This document shows, piece by piece, positions 27,207-37,136 of a DNA stretch of 52,391 nt. The notes below the pieces were generated by a model that saw only the letters and a program-made list of their open reading frames with translations, did not search any database and was not told the origin of the DNA. Numbering within the stretch: position 1 is the first letter of the stretch; each line of letters opens with the position of its first letter. Source of the DNA: an uncultured Solobacterium sp. (lineage in GTDB: Bacteria > Bacillota_I > Bacilli_A > Erysipelotrichales > Erysipelotrichaceae); the NCBI GenBank assembly GCA_900546285.1, contig URCJ01000005.1, forward strand, positions 1 to 52,391. The letters are read 5' to 3'. The position numbers and the translations under genes are program-made.

Positions 27207-28701
27207 GATTATCCTTTTTATCAAATAAAGAAACTAAACCACAAGCAGCATATGGAAGTAAATACATAAAGTATTGATAAAGATATATAGCTTTTACTTC
27301 CCAAAGAGTATGAAACAAGAAACCACCTATCACAATAATCATCACAATCATTGAATATAGATTTAAACATTTTCTCTTTTTAATCATAAATGCAAACAAT
27401 CCAAGCGCAATAACACTAGACACACCATCCCAAAATATATTTAAAACATAATTGATTTTTCCACCAACAACATTTTTTACAAAATCACTATTATTCAACT
27501 CACGGAATTGATCAAACGTCTCATATTGAGGGTTAGCCCAAGAAGATAAAAATTTTTGACTATAAAAACGCAAAGCTACATTAGGCTTTTCTTTAAAGTT
27601 TTCTAGCACACCATCAATAAAAGTTTGTGCACGTTTTTCTGTAAATTCTGGCATATAGCCATTTTCAACATGATACACTTCAAACTCATTAAAGTAACCG
27701 CCAGGTCTTCTTTGATCATAATTCAAACCATATGCAAACCAACAAATAGTTGGCAATTTGGTATCACCATAGTCAATATCAGCTCTATTTCCCCAAAACT
27801 TTTGAAGACCACTTGTACCACCATAAGTGCCCAATAAAGTTAGCAGTAAAACAAATAATACTACTATTTTTTTGGTATTAATCACATATAAAATTAACAA
27901 TATAGCTTCTGCAATTAGAATAATCAAACTATTTTCTTTAATTGAAATAGAACAAATAATGAATAAACTAGAAAAAATTAGATTGAATATCTTTGTGTTC
28001 TTAAAATAATCCAAGAGAAACATCACTGATAATAAGGCCATTGTATAAGATAGACAGTTTCCATATACAAAGAAACTATAAAATACAAATTGCATACTTC
28101 CAAACATTAACAAAACAAGGACACAGTTTATCAATCTATTATTAAAGATATTATTTGTAATTCTATACAAGGCAAAATATCCAATTAATACAAATATTAA
28201 ATTAACAATTCTTATCGAATATAAAGCTTTTTCAACACCAAATAATTTAATATGAATAAAAAGATAAGTAACTAAACCCATATTATTTGGATAGACACTT
28301 ATATATGATTTATAACTTAATGGAGCAAGATTACCAATCGCAATATTTTTTGCAGCTCTAAAACAATTATAGGCATCATCTATTTCCCTTAATTCAATGT
28401 CATTTACAAATATCCATGCAATACCAGCAACGAAAGATACCAATAAAAATATTGATAAAAGATACTTATCTTTAATATGGAAGAAGTCTTTTTTAATTAA
28501 ATAATAAGTTAAAAATAATAAAACAAACAAAAATAGGATATTAACTATTGTTATTCCGTTATTGAACGAAACAAGATTACTAATCAATTCGTTTTCCATA
28601 CGAACCGTAAAAAAGATGTTGCCAATTACATACAACAAAGTGAACGCTCCAAAGACAAACAACACTATTTTTTTTGAAAATATATTAATAAACTTTATCA
28701 T
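27196..28701 (-). CDS. GT-C type membrane glycosyltransferase, paralog A
   Basis: A 501-residue protein with about twelve helices. REIDDAYNCFRAAK (105-118) is the acidic first outer loop and YPNNMGLVTYLF (137-148) follows, a pattern seen in GT39-like and related GT-C enzymes. It is a clear paralog of the protein at 30282-31778: both have DDAYNCF, YPNN(M/L)GLVTY, the stretch LMFGSMQFVFY, and a C-terminal WEVKAIYLYQY. The two paralogs lie on either side of the ligase-type gene at 28685-30253. The start at 28701 overlaps that gene's end by 17 nt. The substrate is unknown. Confidence 0.8.
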   Translation of the reverse strand: MIKFINIFSKKIVLFVFGAFTLLYVIGNIFFTVRMENELISNLVSFNNGITIVNILFLFVLLFLTYYLIKKDFFHIKDKYLLSIFLLVSFVAGIAWIFVNDIELREIDDAYNCFRAAKNIAIGNLAPLSYKSYISVYPNNMGLVTYLFIHIKLFGVEKALYSIRIVNLIFVLIGYFALYRITNNIFNNRLINCVLVLLMFGSMQFVFYSFFVYGNCLSYTMALLSVMFLLDYFKNTKIFNLIFSSLFIICSISIKENSLIILIAEAILLILYVINTKKIVVLFVLLLTLLGTYGGTSGLQKFWGNRADIDYGDTKLPTICWFAYGLNYDQRRPGGYFNEFEVYHVENGYMPEFTEKRAQTFIDGVLENFKEKPNVALRFYSQKFLSSWANPQYETFDQFRELNNSDFVKNVVGGKINYVLNIFWDGVSSVIALGLFAFMIKKRKCLNLYSMIVMIIVIGGFLFHTLWEVKAIYLYQYFMYLLPYAACGLVSLFDKKDNHVV

Positions 28702-30253
28702 CTTTATTGATCCTCATACTTTTAATTAAATAACCTAAGCATAAGCTTATAAACAACGATGTAGTTAACTCATCGAAAGTATGGCCACTTACATAAGAGC
28801 TGATATATCCTAAACATAAAGACATTAACGTGATTATATTAAGATAAGCCCATTTACCTTGTTTATAACCAAATAATAATTTAATACCACAATAAGCTAA
28901 CAACAGAATCCATAATCCCATAATCAGGACAACACCAATAGGACCGTAACTATAGTATTGTTGAACAAAATCTCTCTCAATAAGAATGCCGCCTCTCATG
29001 AAAGTACCATATCCAAACCCAGTTAACTTTTGAGGCTTAGATAATTCATCCCATTTATATTTAGTAAATATAGTCTCTATTTGTCTACCATTTACTCTTT
29101 CTTCTAAATCGTAATCAAAAATTAAGTCTACCCAGAACTGAGGATCATGTTCATAACTATACCAAGTAGTGTAATAAATAGGAGGGGTAACATTCATTAG
29201 AAATTGATAATCCTCAAACATATATATATAAAAATCACGCCAAGAATCACTCCATTTTTCAAGCTTATTTGCATCCTTTAATAAATCTTTTCCTTCGGTT
29301 CTTTGTTTCTCATCACCCTTAATAAAAACATAATCATCTGCATCAATTAATTGATTTTGATAAGCAGGGCCATAAGGAATTATCAAAGCACTCATTAATG
29401 TTACTAGCAATAAGAAAACAACATAAACAATTTGTAGCTTTTCTTTTTTTAATAACATTAAAAGAATATAAATACACAACATCGCCACCGGTACTAGAGC
29501 ACTACAATAAGTAGCTAATCTTGTTGATAAGATAATCATAGCCAAACTATGGATAAGGATTAATAGACCGATTAAAGTTTTCTTTATCTTATCTTTCTCT
29601 TTATAGAAAAAATAATAAAGAAATGGTAAAACCATCAACATTAAAATACCAATTGTATTTCCTTCTTCAAAAAAGAATTTTGTCGCATATCTTCTTGGGT
29701 GATGCCAAAATCTAGTAAATGGCAAAGAAAACCAACTTATAAAATTATCAATTGTATAACCAACATAAGTAGACTTACCAAAGACAAACAAATTAGAAAT
29801 AAAGATTGGTAATGCAGTTACACAAGACAAAGTTATTGATACTTTCTTTAAAATATTTTCTTTAATATCTGAAAGATTAAAGACATAAATATAAACCAAA
29901 GGAATTAACAAAGTAATTGTATAGATAATCTCATCTTTAATGTTGAAATAGAAATTATCAGTTAAATGAATACTTCCTTGAATTATAATCGCATTTTTAC
30001 AATGTATTAAGAAATAGACTCCAAACAAAATCGCATATATTCCAAACAAAATCCCTACTTTCTTTTTGTTTTTTTCATTAAGCCAAAAAGCAAGCATTAC
30101 TAAAAGCGGTAATACTAAAAAATCAATTATAGTTGTTAATCTTGGAATAGGAAGTTTATCACCAATAAGATAATCTAATTCTATTATTGGATGTAGAGCA
30201 ACAATTATAAACACAAATGTAAATAAGTTTTCTTTTTTTAATATCTTTTTCAT
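28685..30253 (-). CDS. O-antigen ligase/polymerase-like membrane protein, paralog of 19793-21355
   Basis: A 522-residue Wzy/WaaL-type protein with about twelve helices. HHPRRYATKFFFEEGNTIGI lies near residues 184-203, followed by STRLATY in a helix and the outer-loop sequence DPQFWVDLIFDYDLEERVN, all nearly matched in the copy at 19793-21355. Two such proteins imply either two polymers or separate polymerase and ligase roles. The ATG at 30253 lies 7 nt after an extended -10 (TGATATAAT, 30261-30269) without a Shine-Dalgarno, so it probably heads a leaderless transcript covering the genes down to 22820. Confidence 0.85.
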   Translation of the reverse strand: MKKILKKENLFTFVFIIVALHPIIELDYLIGDKLPIPRLTTIIDFLVLPLLVMLAFWLNEKNKKKVGILFGIYAILFGVYFLIHCKNAIIIQGSIHLTDNFYFNIKDEIIYTITLLIPLVYIYVFNLSDIKENILKKVSITLSCVTALPIFISNLFVFGKSTYVGYTIDNFISWFSLPFTRFWHHPRRYATKFFFEEGNTIGILMLMVLPFLYYFFYKEKDKIKKTLIGLLILIHSLAMIILSTRLATYCSALVPVAMLCIYILLMLLKKEKLQIVYVVFLLLVTLMSALIIPYGPAYQNQLIDADDYVFIKGDEKQRTEGKDLLKDANKLEKWSDSWRDFYIYMFEDYQFLMNVTPPIYYTTWYSYEHDPQFWVDLIFDYDLEERVNGRQIETIFTKYKWDELSKPQKLTGFGYGTFMRGGILIERDFVQQYYSYGPIGVVLIMGLWILLLAYCGIKLLFGYKQGKWAYLNIITLMSLCLGYISSYVSGHTFDELTTSLFISLCLGYLIKSMRINKDDKVY

Positions 30254-30260
30254 CTAAAGA

Positions 30261-30269
30261 ATTATATCA
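30261..30269 (-). promoter_or_regulatory. extended -10 promoter before the second ligase-type gene
   Basis: TGATATAAT on the minus strand, ending 7 nt before the ATG at 30253. It is identical to the elements at 3067-3075 and 5764-5772. There is no Shine-Dalgarno between it and the start codon. Confidence 0.5.
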
Positions 30270-30281
30270 TTCACATTCTTT

Positions 30282-31778
30282 TTAATCATTAGTTCTATTT
30301 AACAACAGTGCGATTCCGTATGCCGCATATACCAATAGATACATATAGTATTGATACAAATAAATAGCCTTAACTTCCCATATAAAATGAAAGAAGAAAC
30401 CACCAATTACTATGACTGCCGGTAACATTTGTTTCAAATTGATTTTTTTAAAATTCAATACTACAAACGATAAAACACCAATTGATGCCAAATTAGCTAC
30501 AGTATCCCAAAAATAATTCAAACCAACATTTATTCTTCCACTAATCACATTTAAGACAAAATCGTTATTGTGTAATTCTCTATATTGATCAAAAGCCTCA
30601 TATTGGGGATTAGCCCAAGATACAATGAATTTCTTTATATAATAAGTAATTCCTGCGACTGGATTCTTTTTAAAATGTTCTAAACACATATTTATAAATG
30701 TTTTAGCTTCAAGGCTTGTATACTCTGCCTTATAACCATTTTCAACATGAAATACTTCAAACTGATTAGTATAATGACCAGGGTTCCTTGGATCATAGTT
30801 CATACCATATGCAAGCCAACATATGGTAGGCAACTTCAATTCATCGTAGTTTACGCCTGCTTTATTTTCCCAATAATGTTGAACTCCTTTAGTTCCAACA
30901 AAAATTCCACTTAAAGATAAAACTAAAAATAATACGACTAATAATTTTTTATTATTAATAAAATCTAAAATTAGGTAGATTATTTCAGCAATTAAAATAA
31001 TCAAACTGTTCATTTTTATCGAAATACTTAAAGCTATACATATTGCTGAAATGATTAAGTTTAACAATTTTCTTTTATCAAAATACTCTAATAACAGCCA
31101 CACAGAAGACAACGATAAAGCATAAGACAAGCAGTTGCCGTAGATAAAAAAGGTATAGAAAACAAACTGCATGCTTCCAAACATCAACATTATCAAGACA
31201 CAATTAAATATTCTATTATTTTTAAATACTAAAGTTCCTATCTTGTATAAAGAATAATAGCCTAGCAAGACAAACGACAAATTAACAATTCTAATTGAAT
31301 ATAAACAATTATATTCACCGAACAAATAAATATGTAACAAATCGTATGTTACCAATCCTAAGTTATTGGGATAATTACAAATATATGCACCTTGTTTTAG
31401 AGACGATAACGATCCTTTATAGATTGAGAGTGCAGCATTAAAACAATTATAAGCATCATCACGTTCCTTTAAAATAGGGTCATTTATGAAAATCCATATT
31501 AATCCTGTTATTAAACACAACAATAAAAATCCTAATAACAAATATTTCTCATTAATATTAAAAAAATTTTCCTTTATCAATAAATATAAAATAAACAAAA
31601 AACAAATCAATAAAACAATATTAAAAATATTTATGCCGATATTAATACTTTTTTCATAATAGCTAAGATTATTAATCCAATATGTAAACAATATATTACA
31701 TATCGCATATAGCGCACAAAAGAAAGCGAAACAATATTTAACAATGTCATTAGATATTTTAAAAAATAATTTTTTCAT
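30282..31778 (-). CDS. GT-C type membrane glycosyltransferase, paralog B
   Basis: A 498-residue paralog of the protein at 27196-28701, with KERDDAYNCFNAAL (104-117), YPNNLGLVTYDLLH, LMFGSMQFVFYTFF and WEVKAIYLYQYYMY at matching places. About twelve helices and an outer loop with NPQYEAFDQYRELHN near the C-terminus are shared. GAGAGG lies upstream of the ATG, 1 nt after the upstream gene's stop. It is the last gene of the unit starting at 39119. The pair probably arose by duplication and has diverged, so the two may recognise different acceptors or sugars. Confidence 0.8.
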   Translation of the reverse strand: MKKLFFKISNDIVKYCFAFFCALYAICNILFTYWINNLSYYEKSINIGINIFNIVLLICFLFILYLLIKENFFNINEKYLLLGFLLLCLITGLIWIFINDPILKERDDAYNCFNAALSIYKGSLSSLKQGAYICNYPNNLGLVTYDLLHIYLFGEYNCLYSIRIVNLSFVLLGYYSLYKIGTLVFKNNRIFNCVLIMLMFGSMQFVFYTFFIYGNCLSYALSLSSVWLLLEYFDKRKLLNLIISAICIALSISIKMNSLIILIAEIIYLILDFINNKKLLVVLFLVLSLSGIFVGTKGVQHYWENKAGVNYDELKLPTICWLAYGMNYDPRNPGHYTNQFEVFHVENGYKAEYTSLEAKTFINMCLEHFKKNPVAGITYYIKKFIVSWANPQYEAFDQYRELHNNDFVLNVISGRINVGLNYFWDTVANLASIGVLSFVVLNFKKINLKQMLPAVIVIGGFFFHFIWEVKAIYLYQYYMYLLVYAAYGIALLLNRTND

Positions 31779-31779
31779 A

Positions 31780-33804
31780 CTATCCTCTCAAATAGAATAC
31801 ATCGTATTGACTTGTACTATATTCGCTCTTTCTATAGCCACATTCTTCCACATAAGAAGATAACTGAATATATTGATTATCATCATCATGAAAGAAAGTA
31901 TTTGAATTAACAATCAATATATCATAATCACAATCATCCAAATATTTCTTTAAATTTTCATAATCAGCCACATCGCCCTTTGGCCAGAAATTATCATAGG
32001 AACTATCATGAGGAAAGAAAATTAGATACAATGCGTAAGTCGTATCATCATATTTTTGATAATCATATCTTTTTTCCTTGCCAAACAAATATGATGCATC
32101 CTTAATAAACGGACCCATAAAGAAAGTTTGGTTAATAATTTTTGGACTCTTGATATTATAATCATCAATCATTTGTCTAATATTTCTAATCAGCTCTAAC
32201 TCACTATTTTCTATCTTATATATAGAATTATAATCATCATCCGGAATAAAAGTTTCGTGATAATACATTGGGATTTGAATAGTAGATAACACGATAGATA
32301 CTACCAAAACAATGATAGTACCAATCTTCTTAACACCCTTACTTTCTTCTAATAAATAATTAATAAAATATAGAATCGTAAAGTTGTTAATAATAATGTC
32401 ATAAGTACGATAATAAACCCAGTTTATCTTATTCATAAAACTACAAGTGAATGGATTATAAATAACTATTATCAAAACCCAACAAAGGATAGAAAACTTT
32501 GATTTTCTATTTTTAATTAGATAATAAAACATAGTAATCAATATTAAAGGATTAAATAAATAATGTCTAAGATCATTAAACATGAAATAGTCAAAAGACA
32601 TATCAGCTATTTCGCTATAATTATTAAGGAACGCATTAAAATCAAGTAAATTATGTGTAATTGTAAATGATAAAATCATCAGCAACAATGTTGCCAAGGC
32701 AATAGTTCCATACTTTACTTTGCCATTTCTAAATAGTTTGATAATAAAGTCATTTAAATACCATACAACAACAAATAGTAATAAAACGGCAAGAGGTATA
32801 TACCACTTTTGTCCTAATTTTGTAATCAGGATATTAATAGTTGGCACAAAGCATACAACAACATAATCTTTAATTAAATTATCTTCACTATCGACAAGCG
32901 CAAAAAACAAACCAAATAAGAAAAATACTAACGCAAAAGTACCAGTAGAAGCAAAGGCACACATACCAATCATCAACATAAAACTAATAAATAAATCAGT
33001 TTTTTCTTTATTATTAAAATATCTAAATAAATAGATAGTACTTAAAGCATGAATTGGCATTCTAAAATTATTGCCTATAAACCCAAAAACATTGTTGTAG
33101 TATAGATTGCCCAAAAACAACACCAACAAACAAATAAATGATATATTCAATAACTTATTTTTACTGTTAATTTCTTTAATACAAATAATCGATGTCGCAA
33201 TAAAGAACATTTCTTGTAAAATCTCAAAAACCCATACGATACCAGGTAATATTTCAAATGTAACTCCAACAAGTTTAAGCGCATTTTGTACGCCCCATAA
33301 GAAAACACCGATAAAATAATAATAAGATTGGAAAATATAAGTAATCCATTGAACATCAGTATTTGGATAAGTACCAAAATGAGGGTGTAATGAATTAAGC
33401 TCATGATTGCCAATATTAAAACTAATTGTATTAACATAATACAAGGTATCAAAACCATGAGGATCACCAAGAGTTCTGTTATATGAAATATATATTTCAA
33501 ATGCTAATAACACAAAGAATAGAATATATAATTTATAATCAAATTTATAAGATATCTTCTTAATATTTTTGATTATTAAAATGACACTTATAACAAATAA
33601 TAATATATATAAGAATGCTAAATGATAAAAATTCCCATTAAATGCCGTAATTGGCCAAGATACAACATATAATATAGCCATCGAAAAAGTTAGACCAATC
33701 ACAAAAGAAAAATCTAGTGGTTCTTTCTTAATCTTCAAAAAGAATAAACGGCCAATTAATTCAAAATAAACAAGTAATACAAAAGGTAAAAGAAAATATA
33801 TCAT
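31780..33804 (-). CDS. large GT-C-like membrane protein, paralog of 35101-37128
   Basis: A 674-residue protein: about fourteen helices to residue 500 or so, then a soluble outer domain. NRTLGDPHGFDTLYYVNTIS (109-128) is the acidic loop after the third to fourth helix and matches TTLGETSGFDSTYY in its paralog. YYHETFIPDDDYNSIYKIEN begins the outer domain in both. TAGGAG precedes the ATG. No named family is certain; the layout is that of a GT-C enzyme. The tail contains a predicted alpha/beta stretch (YDILIVNSNTFFHDDDNQY) that may bind glycan. Confidence 0.75.
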   Translation of the reverse strand: MIYFLLPFVLLVYFELIGRLFFLKIKKEPLDFSFVIGLTFSMAILYVVSWPITAFNGNFYHLAFLYILLFVISVILIIKNIKKISYKFDYKLYILFFVLLAFEIYISYNRTLGDPHGFDTLYYVNTISFNIGNHELNSLHPHFGTYPNTDVQWITYIFQSYYYFIGVFLWGVQNALKLVGVTFEILPGIVWVFEILQEMFFIATSIICIKEINSKNKLLNISFICLLVLFLGNLYYNNVFGFIGNNFRMPIHALSTIYLFRYFNNKEKTDLFISFMLMIGMCAFASTGTFALVFFLFGLFFALVDSEDNLIKDYVVVCFVPTINILITKLGQKWYIPLAVLLLFVVVWYLNDFIIKLFRNGKVKYGTIALATLLLMILSFTITHNLLDFNAFLNNYSEIADMSFDYFMFNDLRHYLFNPLILITMFYYLIKNRKSKFSILCWVLIIVIYNPFTCSFMNKINWVYYRTYDIIINNFTILYFINYLLEESKGVKKIGTIIVLVVSIVLSTIQIPMYYHETFIPDDDYNSIYKIENSELELIRNIRQMIDDYNIKSPKIINQTFFMGPFIKDASYLFGKEKRYDYQKYDDTTYALYLIFFPHDSSYDNFWPKGDVADYENLKKYLDDCDYDILIVNSNTFFHDDDNQYIQLSSYVEECGYRKSEYSTSQYDVFYLRG

Positions 33805-33812
33805 CTTAGCTC

Positions 33813-34103
33813 CTAACTACGACAAAGGAATAAACAATAACCATTAAAATATAAGTTGATATAATGTTGACTCACTATAATAATATCAATATTGTACTTA
33901 TTTTTTCTATTTAATCTAAATAAATATGTAATCAATATTTCAAATAAAATCAACAACAAGCACAATCCATCGTTAATTTAATAAAATAATAATGAAAATA
34001 ATAAAATCAGTATATTTCTATGTTTATTATTCTTGATAACAAGCATAGAAAAAATGAATATAGGTAAAAATATCAAGATAAAAGTCAATGAGTTCAGTTC
34101 CAT
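33813..34103 (-). pseudogene. MBOAT-family O-acyltransferase remnant (N-terminal part)
   Basis: The 307-base gap between the GT8 gene and the next membrane protein holds a frame of 96 codons starting at an ATG at 34103. It reads MELNSLTFILIFLPIFIFSM, then KHRNILILLFSLLFY, a stop at 33978-33980, and in the same frame DGLCLLLILFEILITYLF to a second stop at 33813. The first part matches the start of AlgI/DltB-type MBOAT acyltransferases, which normally have 380-500 residues. So the gene was interrupted by a stop and has lost its 3' three quarters, including the catalytic His. Its position suggests the polymer was once O-acetylated. Family assignment rests on pattern recognition of about 90 residues. 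Confidence 0.6.
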
Positions 34104-34111
34104 TTTTTATG

Positions 34112-35095
34112 CTATTCCTTGTTTTTAATTTTATTTTTTCTCAATTTCATCACAAAGGGGATTAGACCATTGATTATCTTATACCTTAACATTGGGAAAG
34201 GTATCATCACGAAATTAAAAATATTCCAAAAAAAGAAATATAAAGACCACCCTTTTTCCATTTGATAACCCCAAGGTGTTTTATTCGCATATTTAATATA
34301 CTGATCACTAAAACTATTTGTATTTCCTTCCCTCCAAGGTCTCTCTTCTCCTAAAAAATGAATAATAACCGGATTATTCAAAGAATCTTTGTAACTTTCT
34401 AAATCAACAAAACACTTTTCTCCTGCAATTTTATCTAAAACCTTGTAAGGATAGAATTTAAAAGAATTTACAAAATTATATTTAGGAGCTAAAGTATATA
34501 TATTACCCTTTAAATATCCATTTATCGCATCTTGATCCGGTGCAAAAATCTTATCTTTATTGTTAATATAATACTCTACAATATTTGGAAATATATTGTC
34601 TTTTCGGCATTTTTTTAAATCTATCAATAGCACTCCAGAATTATAGTAAGGGTGATCTTTTAAACCCAAACCATTCTTTCTTTGTTTATCTACAGTAGGT
34701 TCAATGCAGGCTCCTATATAACAGTTTTCTAAATCTGTGTTATATAATTCGCTTAAACTATCAATTACGATAGTATCTCCATCTAAATATAATATTTTTT
34801 CTACATTAGAGGGTAAAATTTTATCACATACTAGTCTTCCAAGTATTACCGGCCTCCATCCAAGAGTGTCATAATTAGAATTGAAATATTTGCTTAAATC
34901 ATTCAATTCATAAATTTTGATCTTTTGATTATATCTATCCACAAAATTAATCAAACTATTTTCGTTATCGCTAGTGACATTGTGTGTGAATACATGGAAA
35001 AAGATTTCTGTATTTATATTATTTTCACAAACAGAACATATACTAGCAGCAACCTGAGATATAAAGTTATTATCAAGAACATAAAGAATATTCAT
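34112..35095 (-). CDS. GT8 family glycosyltransferase
   Basis: A 327-residue GT-A enzyme of the LgtC/GspA type, which usually transfers galactose or glucose with retention. MNILYVLDNNFISQVAASIC at the start, the Mn-binding DGD at 105-107 (ILYLDGDTIV), HPYYNSGVLLIDL, APDQDAIN and HFLGEERPW with its metal-binding His are all present in the expected order. A hydrophobic and basic C-terminal tail (about 270-327) would attach it to the membrane. GGAG lies upstream of the ATG. It is the only GT8 enzyme in the window. The MBOAT remnant starts 9 nt after it. Confidence 0.92.
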   Translation of the reverse strand: MNILYVLDNNFISQVAASICSVCENNINTEIFFHVFTHNVTSDNENSLINFVDRYNQKIKIYELNDLSKYFNSNYDTLGWRPVILGRLVCDKILPSNVEKILYLDGDTIVIDSLSELYNTDLENCYIGACIEPTVDKQRKNGLGLKDHPYYNSGVLLIDLKKCRKDNIFPNIVEYYINNKDKIFAPDQDAINGYLKGNIYTLAPKYNFVNSFKFYPYKVLDKIAGEKCFVDLESYKDSLNNPVIIHFLGEERPWREGNTNSFSDQYIKYANKTPWGYQMEKGWSLYFFFWNIFNFVMIPFPMLRYKIINGLIPFVMKLRKNKIKNKE

Positions 35096-35100
35096 ACTAG

Positions 35101-37128
35101 TTAATCTCCAAACTTAAATAGTTCATAATTATCATTGCTATAGATAGAATATCCATAACCGCATTCAGCAACCTTATATATTAAATACTGCCAGTTATTC
35201 TCGCTTTTATTATAGTACTCTTTACTCTTATCAACTATTAAAAAATCAATATTAGCTTCACTTAAATATAATCCTACATTATCATAATCAGCTTCAATCT
35301 CTTTACACACATCACCCAAATAAGCTGGTGGATAAAAGATTGAGTATACTTGTTTTTCTGCATTAGACCACTTGGGATTTATAAGTAATAATCTTCCATA
35401 AATAAATCTAGCATCTGGAATTATACTTTCAGTAAACAAATTTGTAGAAACAATATATGACGTTTTATCCACATATTTTACTTCTTCCCTTAATCGATTT
35501 AATACATCAAATTCATCATTGCTCATTTTCATAATATTATTATAGTTATCACCAGGAATAAAACTCTCATGATAATAGTTTGGGTTTATAAAGTCAGTTC
35601 TAGCAACAAACAGTATCAACAAAATAGTCATAGTCCCGGTATAAACATATTTATGATTAATTTTGTTATAGAACATTGATAAATATAATAAAACAGTAAA
35701 TGGATTAATAATGATATCCAACGCACGATGATACACAATATTAAATTTATATATAATAGGGCAGTTAAACGGACTGAAAAAGATTACAAAAATTATAATA
35801 AAAGCTTTTATTAATTTGTTTTTATTCTCAAATATACTCACATATCCTAATAATAACCATATAAGCATTCTGTAAATTTTTTCACTCTTAGCTAAAAAAC
35901 CATAATTATGAAAATAATTAATTGTCATATCAGCTACTTCACTATGATTATTAGTAAAAGCTCTAAAGTCAAATGGATTTTTAGTAACCATTAGCGACAA
36001 AGCTATAGTTAGGATGAAAAAGAAAGAAAATATTATCTTTTTAGTAAATTTTAATCTAGATAACTTAACTAAATAATTATTTAAATAAAATAGTAAAACA
36101 CTAATTATTAATGAAATTATAAAACTATATAAAATTTTTAAAGACAAAACAACGCATATCAAATCCATCAATGGAACAAATAAAATAAGCGCATAATATT
36201 TAAACATATGGTCACTACTATCAACAAGCACAAAATACATCCCAAACAATAAGAAGATTATTGAAAATACACCAGATGAGGAGAATGCACAAGTTGCTAA
36301 TAAGCAAATTGAAAATAAAATCCAATTCTTTTGGGTATCTTTATTAAATAGTTCATAAGCTATCATAATGGAATAAGCCATAGCAATTGTTCTAAATGAA
36401 TTTCCATAGAAACCATATACATTGTTCCAATATAATTTGCCATAAAAGAAAACAAAAATAAACGCAAAAGTAATACTTAGTAATTTCTTATTTTTAGACA
36501 ATAATTTTATAGAGTTGATGATTATTGATCCAAGAAAGAAATTAAATAATATTTGAAACACCCATATAATAGCTGAATAATTATTAACTATTGTTATATG
36601 TGATAGAATTCTCACAAACAAGAAAACAATACAAGATGCAAAATAATAATATGATTGGAAAGTATATTGTGCTGATTGTCCCGATGTATAACCCCCATAA
36701 AAGAAATCAGTAGTATTTAAACTTTTCTTTCCGATATTTGTAGAAATAAAATTTAAATAATATGTTGAATCAAAGCCACTAGTTTCACCAAGCGTTGTAT
36801 TGTATGCGTAAAATAGCATAATAAATACAATAATTAACAATAGAATCCAAGCAAATATACTAAATTTCCACTTTATATTCTTTCTATTTTTTATAAATAA
36901 AAATATTGTTATAAGCACATATAACGCACACAAAGCCATTACCAACCAAAACGAACAGTTAGAAAATGTGAAAGCTCCTGTTGTTAAAAATAGAAACGCT
37001 AAAATTGACATTAACCCAAAAGGAAATGCCAAATCATATCTATCAAAATTCAAAAGATTAAGTACTAGTTGTCCACTTATTTCAAAATACACCACCAATA
37101 ATAGAGTTAATAAAAAATACCAAATCAT
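35101..37128 (-). CDS. large GT-C-like membrane protein, paralog of 31780-33804
   Basis: A 675-residue paralog of the protein at 31780-33804: YNTTLGETSGFDSTYYLNFI (109-128), a VYGFYGNSFRT stretch (FGFIGNNFRM in the partner), FDFRAFTNNHSEVADM and YYHESFIPGDNYNNIMKMSN all align. About fourteen helices are followed by an outer tail with NIDFLIVDKSKEYYNKSENN. TAGGG precedes the ATG. The two copies lie on either side of the GT8 gene and MBOAT remnant, which suggests a duplication later separated or an inserted module. The likely role is a GT-C transferase acting outside. Confidence 0.75.
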   Translation of the reverse strand: MIWYFLLTLLLVVYFEISGQLVLNLLNFDRYDLAFPFGLMSILAFLFLTTGAFTFSNCSFWLVMALCALYVLITIFLFIKNRKNIKWKFSIFAWILLLIIVFIMLFYAYNTTLGETSGFDSTYYLNFISTNIGKKSLNTTDFFYGGYTSGQSAQYTFQSYYYFASCIVFLFVRILSHITIVNNYSAIIWVFQILFNFFLGSIIINSIKLLSKNKKLLSITFAFIFVFFYGKLYWNNVYGFYGNSFRTIAMAYSIMIAYELFNKDTQKNWILFSICLLATCAFSSSGVFSIIFLLFGMYFVLVDSSDHMFKYYALILFVPLMDLICVVLSLKILYSFIISLIISVLLFYLNNYLVKLSRLKFTKKIIFSFFFILTIALSLMVTKNPFDFRAFTNNHSEVADMTINYFHNYGFLAKSEKIYRMLIWLLLGYVSIFENKNKLIKAFIIIFVIFFSPFNCPIIYKFNIVYHRALDIIINPFTVLLYLSMFYNKINHKYVYTGTMTILLILFVARTDFINPNYYHESFIPGDNYNNIMKMSNDEFDVLNRLREEVKYVDKTSYIVSTNLFTESIIPDARFIYGRLLLINPKWSNAEKQVYSIFYPPAYLGDVCKEIEADYDNVGLYLSEANIDFLIVDKSKEYYNKSENNWQYLIYKVAECGYGYSIYSNDNYELFKFGD

Positions 37129-37136
37129 ATTAATCC

